A stretch of DNA of 64,000 bases, taken from the NCBI RefSeq assembly GCF_040207125.1, contig NZ_CP157940.1:3472001-3536000 (forward strand), given 5' to 3'. The translations under genes were made by a program, and so were the position numbers. Of this stretch, positions 26,495-34,495 are shown piece by piece (position 1 is the first letter of the stretch; each line of letters starts with the position of its first letter). Below the pieces are notes generated by a model. The model made no database searches, was not told the origin of the DNA, and saw only the letters and a program-made list of their open reading frames with translations. This DNA is from Lacrimispora sp. BS-2 (lineage in GTDB: Bacteria; Bacillota; Clostridia; Lachnospirales; Lachnospiraceae).

Positions 26495-27874
26495 CTATAA
26501 GCCTAAAAGCTTTTCCCCCACTTTTACTATGTCTCCGGCCCCCATAGTTATCAACAAATCACCGTGTATACAATTTTCCAAAATAAATGTCTCAATCTCA
26601 TCAAAGGATGAAATATAATGGCATTTTACTCCTCTTTTCTCGATTCTCTCCGCAATATCCTTAGAGCTGATGCCTAAATCGTCTGCTTCGCGGGCCGCAT
26701 AGATGTCCGTCAGGATCACCTCGTCCGCCAGGGACAGGGCCTCTGCAAATTCGTCCAGAAATGCCTTTGTCCTGGTATAGGTATGGGGCTGGAATGCCAC
26801 CCACAGCTTCTGATGAGGATAGTGCTTTGCCGTTTCAAGAGTCGCCTTGATTTCCTGAGGATGGTGGGCGTAATCATCAATTATGGTGATACCGGACAGC
26901 TCTCCCTTTTTTTCAAAACGCCGGTTGGTGCCGGTAAAGCGCTTCAAACCCTTTTTAATCAGTTCTACAGAAATTCCCAGCTCTGTACAGACTGCCGCAG
27001 CTGCCAGAGAATTATACACATTATGCTCTCCCGGAACGCCAAGTGTTACAGTATCCACAACATTTCCGTCCACCTTTAAATCATAAGTAGCTCTTGCCAA
27101 TTCGTCAAAACGGATGGCTTCGGCCTGATATCTGCTTCCCGGCTTCTTGCCAAATGTGATCACGTTGCATGGCAGTCCCTGTGTGATCTCTTCCCTGCTG
27201 TCTATGTCGTTGTTAATCACCAGAGAGCCGGTTTGAGGAAGCTTTTCAGCAAACAGGCGGAAGGAATGACGGATATCCTTAATATCTTTAAAGAAATCCA
27301 GATGATCAGCCTCTATGTTCAGAATTACCTCCATGGTGGGGAAAAAGGAGAGAAAACTATTGGTATATTCACAGGCTTCTGTTACAAACAGCCTGGGACC
27401 ACCCACCCGGATATTGCCGCCAATGGAATTTAAAATTCCGCCTACCGATATGGTGGGGTCCGTTTCAGCTGCCAAAAGAATCTCAGTGATCATAGATGTG
27501 GTGGTGGTCTTTCCGTGGGTTCCGGATACGGCTATGGAGTTCTCATAATTTTTCATCATCTGTCCAAGAAGTTCTGCACGGCTGAGTATTGGAAGTCCTT
27601 TTTCTTTGGCCTGTGCAAATTCCGGATTATCGGGATGAACGGCGGCGGTATAGACGACCACGTCAATTCCTTCTTTAATATTCTCTGCCCGCTGGCCATA
27701 TGCGATTGCTGCACCCTTTGTCTCTAAATGCCGTGTCAGCTCTGACTTCTGGGAATCTGACCCGGTAACGGTAAATCCCTCATCAATGAGAATTTCTGCC
27801 AGCCCGCTCATGCTGATTCCGCCTATTCCAATAAAATGAATTGCCTCTGGTTTATGAAAATCAATTTGATACAT
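26495..27874 (-). CDS. murC: UDP-N-acetylmuramate--L-alanine ligase
   Basis: Adds L-Ala to UDP-MurNAc in peptidoglycan precursor synthesis (EC 6.3.2.8), cytoplasmic. The 459 residues carry the N-terminal Rossmann loop IGIGGISMSGLAEIL, the ATP loop VSGTHGKTTTTSM, central EACEYTNSFL, and the C-terminal domain motif IIDDYAHHPQEIKATL and FQPHTYTRTKAF. The start is preceded by AAGGATGG. No hairpin terminator is seen after the stop; instead the DnaA-box cluster begins at once. A TATAAT lies upstream but its -35 is poor. Confidence 0.97.
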   Translation of the reverse strand: MYQIDFHKPEAIHFIGIGGISMSGLAEILIDEGFTVTGSDSQKSELTRHLETKGAAIAYGQRAENIKEGIDVVVYTAAVHPDNPEFAQAKEKGLPILSRAELLGQMMKNYENSIAVSGTHGKTTTTSMITEILLAAETDPTISVGGILNSIGGNIRVGGPRLFVTEACEYTNSFLSFFPTMEVILNIEADHLDFFKDIKDIRHSFRLFAEKLPQTGSLVINNDIDSREEITQGLPCNVITFGKKPGSRYQAEAIRFDELARATYDLKVDGNVVDTVTLGVPGEHNVYNSLAAAAVCTELGISVELIKKGLKRFTGTNRRFEKKGELSGITIIDDYAHHPQEIKATLETAKHYPHQKLWVAFQPHTYTRTKAFLDEFAEALSLADEVILTDIYAAREADDLGISSKDIAERIEKRGVKCHYISSFDEIETFILENCIHGDLLITMGAGDIVKVGEKLLGL

Positions 27875-28014
27875 GCTTTTTCCATCCTTAATTTTGTTTT
27901 CTGTAATAAATAATGCCTTCCTTTACTTTTACCGCTTTTCTTCCGTAAAGGCAACTGCTTTCTTCTTTATTATATAAGAAAGCACCGAGAAAATCTACAA
28001 TATAATTACAATCC

Positions 28015-28054
28015 AAAAAATGCACCTTACAGATTTTATGTTCTGTAAAGTGCA
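28015..28054 (-). terminator. Terminator of the repeat-containing orphan gene
   Basis: TGCACCTTACAGA (28021-28033) pairs with TCTGTAAAGTGCA (28042-28054) with one G-T pair; on the minus strand the stem is followed by six T residues. Confidence 0.8.
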
Positions 28055-28070
28055 CTTTATGACACAGTCC

Positions 28071-28955
28071 TTATGATCCCAGAGCAATCGGCGTCACCTC
28101 TTCCTCAAGGTTACCACTGCCTTCCCCCGGAATTACCACTGCAGATACCATCAGGTAAAGCATTTCCTTAAAGCTCCTAAAGGACTGTTCCACCCTGCCT
28201 TCCCGCCAGTAAATAACACCCTGCCATGTAGAATGCTCACGAAACATTATTTTAATTGAAAAGGTTGCCTTTTGCCCGCCTCTCCTGCACATAGAACAAA
28301 CCTCATTGGAAATCATACGTCCGTATTGCATTCCATATTTTGGAATTTTTTCCTTTAAAACCCTGACTTTCATAAAATTCCCCAGGGTTCCTGCAAGATC
28401 AGCCATGGCTTCGTGCCGTTCTGTTAAATCAGCAGGTATATTTTGATAGTTTCCCAGAATCCGCCCGGAATCATAAGCATCTATAGCTACATGGAAGGTA
28501 TTCAATGATTCCCCCTCCTGTCCCATCTGGAAATCTCTTCCCAGCATCTTGTTCATTATAAGTACTAATTGAAGCGTGCTTTCAAACGGCTCCTGCCGGT
28601 CTCCTTCCTCCCAGTGGATCAGCCCCTGCCAGCTGGCGTGGTAACGATATTGCACATATATACGGAAAGTATTCCGTTTTCCTTTTCGTTCTTCCTCCTT
28701 ACTGATCCTCGTTGCAAAATCTGGAAGATTGGTCCCGGGAAAATGACGCATTTGAAATGTCTGCTTTGGACAACCCATGGAATCAAATATACGGTCCATA
28801 TTTAAAATCATCTCCAGCATACTGCCGTATTGAATTCCCTGAGATTCATCGCAATGAAACATAACCCCCTTAATACTCCAATCGTTGCATTCATCCACTG
28901 CCACGGTAATATACCGGTCGGTACCGCGAACTACACTCACTCTTCCTTTTGACAT
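28071..28955 (-). CDS. Uncharacterised protein with internal WQG repeats
   Basis: I do not recognise this 294-residue protein. It has no signal peptide or membrane helix. Two stretches are clearly related: TFRIYVQYRYHASWQGLIHW with the following EEGDRQEPFES, and TFSIKIMFREHSTWQGVIYW with REGRVEQSFRS, each followed by a Leu/Met-rich helix. The N-terminal segment (WSIKGVMFHCDESQGIQYGS plus MLEMILNMDRIF) looks like a third, diverged copy. A CSMCRRGG pair of Cys lies between the copies. Start chosen at ATG 28955 behind GGTGG; two nearer ATGs upstream have poorer sites. A palindrome (GTTAC-N6-GTAAC, 29004-29019) and a TATAAT lie upstream. Monocistronic. Confidence 0.6.
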   Translation of the reverse strand: MSKGRVSVVRGTDRYITVAVDECNDWSIKGVMFHCDESQGIQYGSMLEMILNMDRIFDSMGCPKQTFQMRHFPGTNLPDFATRISKEEERKGKRNTFRIYVQYRYHASWQGLIHWEEGDRQEPFESTLQLVLIMNKMLGRDFQMGQEGESLNTFHVAIDAYDSGRILGNYQNIPADLTERHEAMADLAGTLGNFMKVRVLKEKIPKYGMQYGRMISNEVCSMCRRGGQKATFSIKIMFREHSTWQGVIYWREGRVEQSFRSFKEMLYLMVSAVVIPGEGSGNLEEEVTPIALGS

Positions 28956-29003
28956 AATTTCCACCATCATCCTTATGTTATGTTATAATTATAAACGAAG
29001 ACA

Positions 29004-29019
29004 GTTACATTTTGGTAAC
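29004..29019. promoter_or_regulatory. Possible operator palindrome upstream of the orphan gene
   Basis: GTTAC, six bases, GTAAC. On the minus strand it lies just upstream of a TATAAT box and overlaps the expected -35 region of the repeat-protein gene. Binding factor unknown. Confidence 0.35.
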
Positions 29020-29147
29020 TTTTTTTACATTTAGATAAAATTAATATATTGATTGTAACCTGCCTTTTAATTTCTGTGATATGAGGGAAGAAAACACTCT
29101 CTGTAATAATTCTTTTATAGAATTCTTCTTCTATTTATAACAAAGAA

Positions 29148-29188
29148 AGCTTATTCAGGCTGCTAATTACAAAACACCTGAACAAGCT
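29148..29188 (-). terminator. Probable terminator of queT
   Basis: AGCTTATTCAGG (29148-29159) pairs 11/12 with CCTGAACAAGCT (29177-29188); on the minus strand a T-rich TTTCTTTG follows. It lies about 60 nt after the queT stop. Confidence 0.55.
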
Positions 29189-29247
29189 CAAAAGTAGCTT
29201 TTCAATACATGGAGCTATGCTGCGGCACCGTATAATTCCAGAGACTA

Positions 29248-29754
29248 TTATTTATCTGACATAAAACGCCCGAATATTACATGCCTGTAGCTGTTCAGCA
29301 CGCCAAGCAGTATGTTTCCAAGAACTCCAATCACCAGAACTTCCCCTGCTCCAACCGTAAGCATAGCGTACCAGATGATATCCTCTGAGCCGTAAGCATA
29401 CCGTAGAACCCATGGGATGATAATGGTATTTGCCAAAATCGGCGGGAGGCATACCAGCCATCTGTTTTTCCGAAGCTTATAGGAACCGATAGCTCCGATC
29501 AGAGTTGCAAGGCTTCCGAAAATCACATCCAAGGTAGCTGCTCCGCATAATAAATTTGACAGAAAGCACCCAATGAACAATCCAGGAATTGCTGCCGGAG
29601 TGAAAAATGGCAGAATGCAAAGAATCTCTGAGATCCTAAACTGGATGGGGCCGAAGCTGACAGGTGCAAAAATCATGGTCAGCACAGTGTAGACTGCAGC
29701 AATCGCCGCTGAAAAAACCATAAAATAGGTCTTTTCTGAAGTTTTGTAATGCAT
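29248..29754 (-). CDS. queT: QueT family queuosine precursor transporter
   Basis: Substrate-binding (S) component of an ECF-type importer for a queuosine precursor (preQ1 or preQ0), inner membrane. The protein is 168 residues with about five to six hydrophobic helices and the QueT/DUF988 pattern: ISEILCILPFFTPAAIPGLFIGC and SNLLCGAATLDVIFGSLATLIGA. The start was set at the second ATG (29754) because AAAGGAG is only 2 nt from the first and 8 nt from the second. A preQ1-I-like RNA overlaps this ribosome site, which supports both the function and the regulation. Confidence 0.9.
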   Translation of the reverse strand: MHYKTSEKTYFMVFSAAIAAVYTVLTMIFAPVSFGPIQFRISEILCILPFFTPAAIPGLFIGCFLSNLLCGAATLDVIFGSLATLIGAIGSYKLRKNRWLVCLPPILANTIIIPWVLRYAYGSEDIIWYAMLTVGAGEVLVIGVLGNILLGVLNSYRHVIFGRFMSDK

Positions 29755-29762
29755 ATTCATTT

Positions 29763-29805
29763 CTCCTTTAGTTTTGTTTTAGGTGTGGAAGGTCTCGAAC
29801 ACACC
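29763..29805 (-). promoter_or_regulatory. preQ1-I-like riboswitch of queT
   Basis: On the minus strand GGTGTG (29805-29800) pairs with CACACC (29787-29782) around a loop TTCGAGACCTTC, followed by an A-rich tail TAAAACAAAACTAAAGG that ends in the ribosome site. A short P1 stem, a C-containing loop and an ACAAAAC-type A-rich 3' tail that can fold back on the loop (CCTT with AAGG) are the layout of the class I preQ1 aptamer. Pairing of the tail would hide the queT Shine-Dalgarno, implying translational repression. A TATAAT at 29852-29857 on the minus strand is a candidate -10. Confidence 0.7.
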
Positions 29806-29857
29806 GGTCGTCATGTGAAATTCCTTGTAAAATCGAGGGTTTCACGGCCTTATTATA

Positions 29858-30103
29858 CTGATGATGGCTTTAAGGAACTGGTTACTACACAGTTTTTACA
29901 CAGTTTTGTAAAAAAACCGATAGTCCTTTTTCTTTTTAAACCCTCATCAACGGATACAGTATATCACTCATAATCCTAGTAATCAAGCCTTAAATCATGT
30001 GTATGGGACAATTTACGACCAGTAATGCAGGGCAGGCTCTCACTTTACATGATGCTTATCTGTTTGAGGTGAAAGTTCCTGCCTTGCTTTGATAAATCCT
30101 TTT
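29858..30103. other. Intergenic region with an inverted repeat beside hicB
   Basis: No gene seen. Near hicB there is an inverted repeat: GCAGGGCAGG (30027-30036) plus CTCTCAC with GTGAAAG plus CCTGCCTTGC (30078-30087), one mismatch in the outer arm. No T-run follows on either strand, so it is not a typical terminator. A weaker TTTTTACA/TGTAAAAA hairpin lies near 29895-29920. Confidence 0.4.
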
Positions 30104-30463
30104 TCAATTCCGTACCCTGTCATTCTGGGCGAGAAGATACAAACAATACTGGTTCATGCTGATCCCTTCTCTCTTTGAATGTTCCGCTAACTGGCAATGC
30201 AATGACTTAGGTATTCTCAATTTAAACTGTCTGGAATATTTATCCAGATCATCTGGCTCCGGTATCTCATTACCATCTTCAAGCATAGCCTCCAGCCAGG
30301 CCCTTTTTGCTTCCTTTGCATTATCAATAGCCTTTTCAATAGTATCTGCACAGATTATACACCCCTTTAAGTCTGGAAATGATACAACATATCCTCCTTC
30401 ATCAGAGTCCTCAATTATCTCCATTCTATAATGTAGGTTCATATATTCATCAACTGTTCTCAT
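30104..30463 (-). CDS. hicB: HicB family antitoxin
   Basis: Antitoxin of a HicAB toxin-antitoxin pair, 119 residues. The N-terminal partial RNase H-like domain has the signature YVVSFPDLKGCIICADTIEKA and a helix with AKEAKRAWLEAMLEDG. The C-terminal ribbon-helix-helix (FKLRIPKSLHCQLAEHSKREGISMNQYCLYLL) is the DNA-binding part. The ATG at 30463 overlaps the 3' end of a hicA-like frame by 14 nt, the usual coupled arrangement. The partner toxin gene, however, has lost its 5' end, so this antitoxin may be an orphan remnant. Confidence 0.88.
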   Translation of the reverse strand: MRTVDEYMNLHYRMEIIEDSDEGGYVVSFPDLKGCIICADTIEKAIDNAKEAKRAWLEAMLEDGNEIPEPDDLDKYSRQFKLRIPKSLHCQLAEHSKREGISMNQYCLYLLAQNDRVRN

Positions 30464-30617
30464 TGTCTGGCATCTCACTTTCAACAATTTCTCTCACCAT
30501 CTGTACATATACCTTTTTAATCGGCTCATGCTTTGGTATGGTAATTGGCATACAGCCTGACTTTCGAAATGTATGATGGCTGCTTCCCCCTTTGGAGGAC
30601 TTCATCTCGTACCCATA
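30450..30617 (-). pseudogene. hicA: 5'-truncated hicA toxin remnant
   Basis: The frame overlapping hicB encodes YGYEMKSSKGGSSHHTF, RKSGCMPITIPKHEPIKKVY and VQMVREIVESE, which is the C-terminal two thirds of a HicA mRNA interferase including the GGSxH catalytic His region. Expected HicA proteins have about 25 more residues before YGYEM. Here the upstream frame reads unrelated sequence and reaches a TAG 39 nt before the YGYE codons, with no ATG, GTG or TTG start between. The only start is the internal ATG at 30605 without a clear ribosome site. I infer truncation by rearrangement. Confidence 0.7.
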
Positions 30618-31413
30618 GGGTAATTGAAGAGGCCCCTTATCGGTATCAGTATTGAACTGCTAGAACTATGCTGAACATAAGAAATTGAGACTATTTGTCA
30701 ACAGATACTCTTTGAAACAACCTCATTTTATAATAAAACTGCTTTTAATAAAGAATTTAGGAGATGGTAAGTATATGGCATCGTATAAGGCGAGGTACCC
30801 ATACCTTTCGATATGACTTACCAAGGAGTGAATCTCCTTTTTACTCTGCAAAGCGTACCATGCAGATCATCCATGAAACTTTTTCCTTAACCAACTTTTA
30901 GCTTTATACTAAGTTCTTTTAGCTCTTTTACTTCCTAGTAAATGTATCCACATCCTTAGTTCTCCTGTGCAGTAGTTTTACACATTCCTCCCGTGGATTG
31001 ATTCCATAGCGTGCAATCGTTTTTTGGTATAGCTTTCTTTGAAACAGCATTTTCTTATCATTCCTTGTCAAACTTTGGCTTACTATTATTATATCAAAAT
31101 CAGATTAATCTTCCTTTTCCCCAGTTGTACCGTCCTTAACTTAAAATAATGCTTCCTGTAACGCTAAAATCCTTCAGGCAGTTAAATGCCTGAAGGATCT
31201 TCTTAATAGTTATTTTTTATTAAATATTCCAATGACTATCGCTAACACATTTGGGAAATTGTGTGAATCGTTTCGTACTCACAGACAATTATAAAATTGG
31301 TCTCAAATTTCTATTATTCTAACTATCAACCAATAAATCATAACAATACATAAATTATTCTATGATGAAGTTATTAACGGAATATGGTACCAATATCAAT
31401 TTGGGACCCTGGA
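30618..31413. other. Gene-poor AT-rich region, likely decayed
   Basis: Nearly 800 nt without a convincing gene. One short minus-strand frame (30928-31050, 40 codons, beginning MLFQRKLYQKTIARYGIN) has no good ribosome site and I do not recognise it. A hairpin ATCCTTCAGGCA (31169-31180) with TGCCTGAAGGAT (31187-31198) is followed on the minus strand by TTTTA; it is the best candidate terminator for the metal-cofactor operon that ends at 31414. The truncated hicA at one side suggests past rearrangement. Confidence 0.5.
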
Positions 31414-32241
31414 TTAACTTTTATTTATGATGAGCCGTTCTGCACTTTTTCCAAAGAAATGATAGCCCGAACCACCCTCACTGATGATATCAAGCACTTC
31501 ATCCGGCTTAGTAACCAGAACACCGCCCATTGTCGTGACCCCTCGCTGAAAAAAGGCATCCGGAAGCATGCTGGCAGTTGGCCCTGTGACAATCACCTGG
31601 GCACCAGGCTTTATCATATTCAGTAAATCCGGAAGGGTGTCGTTGAGCACAGTAACACCTGTAATAACCAAAAGATCAGCCTCAGGAATATAGATTGATG
31701 CATCTTCCGGATGTGCATAATGCTCAAGCTCTTTTCCTTTCAAAGTACGGTTGTCCATCTCAAGTACCTTAAAGTCGGCCTCAGCGGCAATCAGCTTTTT
31801 CAAAATGGGAACCAAAGCCCCCACAACTACGCTCTTTCCTCCTTTAGGAATCTGCACATCATCAAAGGCATCCACCCCTGTTTGAAGCTGATACCCTTTT
31901 GCAGCTCCACTTTGCCAACAGGCAGCGGACAGAGCATTCAAGGTGGAAATTGCCAATGTTTTTCGCAGAATATTGGAATGGTCCAAATCAGATAGATAAT
32001 CTGCTGGGCTGCGGCCCTTCAGCTTGCCGGATAAGGGCATTGCTTTCGCAGAACTGGGACAGCACACAGCCTCCGGGATTTCCTTAACCGGAGTGAAACA
32101 CAAGCCTCCCATACCATTGCTTAGCTTTACTCCAGAAAAAAACAGCCCGAATACCGCTCTTTCTACAGTAATCGCTTCTAAATCACTGCCCAGGCAGTTT
32201 TGCACAAGTGCAGCAGTTTCTTTTAACAAAATATTTCCCAT
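31414..32241 (-). CDS. DUF364 putative heavy-metal chelation protein
   Basis: Cytoplasmic protein of 275 residues. It matches the DUF4213/DUF364 pattern: an N-terminal part with VERAVFGLFFSGVKLSNGMGGLCFTP, then a Rossmann-like half with KSVVVGALVPILKKL, VLEMDNRTLKG, PEADLLVITGVTVLNDTLPDLL and VIVTGPTASMLPDAFFQRGVTTMGG. The family is annotated as putative heavy-metal chelation from structure; a biochemical role is not known to me. Start at ATG 32241 behind AAAGGTG. Last gene of the operon with the MolABC-type transporter, MoeA-like and radical SAM genes, which points to handling of the imported metal or oxyanion. Confidence 0.8.
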   Translation of the reverse strand: MGNILLKETAALVQNCLGSDLEAITVERAVFGLFFSGVKLSNGMGGLCFTPVKEIPEAVCCPSSAKAMPLSGKLKGRSPADYLSDLDHSNILRKTLAISTLNALSAACWQSGAAKGYQLQTGVDAFDDVQIPKGGKSVVVGALVPILKKLIAAEADFKVLEMDNRTLKGKELEHYAHPEDASIYIPEADLLVITGVTVLNDTLPDLLNMIKPGAQVIVTGPTASMLPDAFFQRGVTTMGGVLVTKPDEVLDIISEGGSGYHFFGKSAERLIINKS

Positions 32242-32287
32242 AAGATACACCTTTACATCGTTTTATTTAAAAACATATCAGCAGTTT

Positions 32288-33268
32288 CTAAATCTTTAAT
32301 AGCATTCCTTCGAGTATGCGTTCGATTTCTTTTCTTTTGTCTACAACATATATATGGTTTCCGATTTCATGCACAATAACCTCGGAAGATGCTTTTGGCG
32401 CCCGCTTTGTAATGGAAACGCCCAGCAGCTGATTTCCCCCTCCGGCCAAATACCATAGCGGAATGTCCTCCGGGCTGTTGCCCGCCGCAAGGCTGATTTC
32501 CCGGCCGGGCAAAATTAACCTTGCAATTGCAGTTACAAGAGCGGTTTCCCACGGTGAGCAACGTGGATGTGCTTGAAGCGCCGTTCCCGCAAAAGGCATG
32601 AAACGGGAGATCCTTAACTGATACAGCCTGTTAAACTGTTTAAGATAAAACAGTTGGGCAATTCGGTCTGCATCCCTTTCTCCCAGCCCTACCAGCATCA
32701 TAGTGCGGCTGGGCATTTCAAGCTCCTCGCAGATTTCAAGAAGCTTCTGACGCCTGGGGAGGCTGTCACCGGGCTTTACAGCACTAAATATTTCAGGATT
32801 GGTGCATTCCAGTGAACTGGTAACACTCTCTACCCCTAAGCGCTTTAGTTCAAGAACTGTTTGTTCGGAAAAAGAAGGCCCCAGATTCACTTCAAGCTCC
32901 AGGTTGGAATGGTCGCGGATTGTCCTCACCATCGCAAGAAGCGGTTCCTCAAAACCGCCGTTTAAATCGGTTCCCCCACTGATATGAAATTGCCGGATAC
33001 CCATATCTTCAATCAGTTCCAATCCTCTTAAAAGAGCGTCCATTGGAAAATGATCTTCCGTAAAGAAGCTGCAATAAGAACAGCGCGGAACCACATGGCA
33101 CGGAAAAATGCCACCAGAACCGGATGTCCACCATAGTTGATCACCGAGGATCTGCTTTCTTTTTTGACATGCACGCCGAAAAAGATCAAATGCGGCATCA
33201 GGCTGATTTAAATTTCGTGCATTTTGCATCAATTCCAACGCTTCTGCAGGAGTAAGGCCGCGCTCCAC
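32288..33268 (-). CDS. BioB/HmdB-like radical SAM protein with CX5CX2C motif
   Basis: Radical S-adenosylmethionine enzyme of 326 residues. The iron-sulfur motif is PCHVVPRCSYCSFF, with Cys57, Cys63 and Cys66, i.e. CX5CX2C instead of the normal CX3CX2C. After it come QFHISGGTDLNGG (SAM-binding GGE-like position), a LELEVNLG strand and MMLVGLGERDADRI, the barrel motifs of the biotin synthase group. The same CX5CX2C spacing is known in HmdB (HcgA), which takes part in making the Fe-guanylylpyridinol cofactor. Start is GTG 33268 behind AGGAG, 1 nt after the moeA-like stop. Substrate unknown; a role in a metal cofactor is inferred from the operon. Confidence 0.8.
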   Translation of the reverse strand: MERGLTPAEALELMQNARNLNQPDAAFDLFRRACQKRKQILGDQLWWTSGSGGIFPCHVVPRCSYCSFFTEDHFPMDALLRGLELIEDMGIRQFHISGGTDLNGGFEEPLLAMVRTIRDHSNLELEVNLGPSFSEQTVLELKRLGVESVTSSLECTNPEIFSAVKPGDSLPRRQKLLEICEELEMPSRTMMLVGLGERDADRIAQLFYLKQFNRLYQLRISRFMPFAGTALQAHPRCSPWETALVTAIARLILPGREISLAAGNSPEDIPLWYLAGGGNQLLGVSITKRAPKASSEVIVHEIGNHIYVVDKRKEIERILEGMLLKI

Positions 33269-33269
33269 A

Positions 33270-34484
33270 TTAACTCCTCCTTTCGTCATCATCCGGCAGT
33301 TCATACAGCAGCTCTGCCTCAATCACATCGCCTTTGCGATGCCCCTCCGATCCTACCGGTATCACCATTAGCGCATTGCAGTTCATTGCCTGTGCAAACC
33401 GGCTGCCCCATGACAGCGGCTCCGCATAGAATCCGTCCGCAGTCTTATATACCTTTAACCGCAGGTAAAACTCATAAGGTGCAGGTTTATGCACCTCCTG
33501 CTGCAAAACCGCCTTTACCCTCTGCTGGGGCTGCATAGTGCGTCCTTGCGCCTGGTAAACCAATGTGCGGACACACCAATCCAAAGCGCAAAACGCTGCG
33601 AAAGGCGGACCTGGCAGGTTGATAACCGGCTTTCCGTCTACGATCGCCAACGCAACCGGAATTCCCGGAATGGACTTTATGCCGTGCTGCAGATAGCTGC
33701 TGCGCTTTTCCAGCAGCCGAACCGTATAGTCTTCGCTGCCCTTGGAAGATCCCCCGTTAATCAGGATAATGCCTGCATTTTGCAACGCATCGGTCAATGT
33801 TTCATCCAGCAGCTTTCGATTGTCAGGGAGAATGGGATAGGTCCGGATAACCGCCCCCCATTCCTCCATATATCCGCTGATCATCAAGCCATTGGTTTCC
33901 ACATTCTGTCCACGCTGCGGCTTTTCCCCTGGGCGAACCAGCTCGTTTCCTGTAGGAATATAAGCCACCACCGGCTGCTTTACAACCTCAAGCGCAGAGA
34001 TACCGCCTGCCGCCAAAAGGCATAGCTGCATGGGATGCACAATATCCCCTTTTTTAAGTAAAAGTTCTCCGGAACGCAGCATAGAACCTTGTGGACTGAC
34101 CAGCTGTCCTTGCACAATTGGTGCTTCGGGTACAATGGAAAATGTGCCCGAAGCGTTATAAACAAGGTCCTCCACCTGAATAACAGTGTCAAAAGCGTCA
34201 GCAAAATCGTCTCCGGTATCTGCCATTGCATAATCCAGATCCTTTTTCCATACAGAAGTGTCCGGAATACCGTTCATAAAATCTGCAAAGCGTACAGCAA
34301 TGCCATCCGCCTGCGAACTGCGGCATACGGGCAGCGTATTCTGTGAAAAAACATCCCGCGCGCAGATTCTGCCCTTCGATTGCTCCAAGGGTAAAATTTC
34401 CGTTGCAATGTCCGGAGTCCATCGTGCCATTAAGGCATTAATCGCCTCAGCCCTTGTTATAAAGTGCTCGCTGTCTAAATACAT
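33270..34484 (-). CDS. MoeA-like molybdopterin molybdotransferase family protein
   Basis: A 404-residue member of the MoeA family, which inserts molybdate into adenylated molybdopterin. Order of motifs: ADGIAVRF (canonical SMDGYAV), VIQVEDL, VVAYIPTGNELVRPGE, LINGGSSKGSEDYT and INLPGPPFAAF (canonical LPGNPVS). The usual SGGVSVGxxDY is changed to NGGSSKGSEDY, so it is a divergent branch. There are no moaA, moaC, moaE, mobA or mogA genes in view. Start ATG is preceded by AGAGGGAA, 11 nt after the binding-protein gene. Together with a ModE-like operator upstream this supports molybdenum or tungsten handling. Confidence 0.82.
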   Translation of the reverse strand: MYLDSEHFITRAEAINALMARWTPDIATEILPLEQSKGRICARDVFSQNTLPVCRSSQADGIAVRFADFMNGIPDTSVWKKDLDYAMADTGDDFADAFDTVIQVEDLVYNASGTFSIVPEAPIVQGQLVSPQGSMLRSGELLLKKGDIVHPMQLCLLAAGGISALEVVKQPVVAYIPTGNELVRPGEKPQRGQNVETNGLMISGYMEEWGAVIRTYPILPDNRKLLDETLTDALQNAGIILINGGSSKGSEDYTVRLLEKRSSYLQHGIKSIPGIPVALAIVDGKPVINLPGPPFAAFCALDWCVRTLVYQAQGRTMQPQQRVKAVLQQEVHKPAPYEFYLRLKVYKTADGFYAEPLSWGSRFAQAMNCNALMVIPVGSEGHRKGDVIEAELLYELPDDDERRS

Positions 34485-34495
34485 GCCGTTCCCTC

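Noticed and set aside
32288..33268. Naming the radical SAM gene as biotin synthase
   Set aside because: The CX3CX2C motif of BioB is replaced by CX5CX2C and no other biotin gene is nearby.
33489..34025. A 178-codon frame antisense to the moeA-like gene
   Set aside because: Shadow of a well-supported coding gene; no initiation signals.
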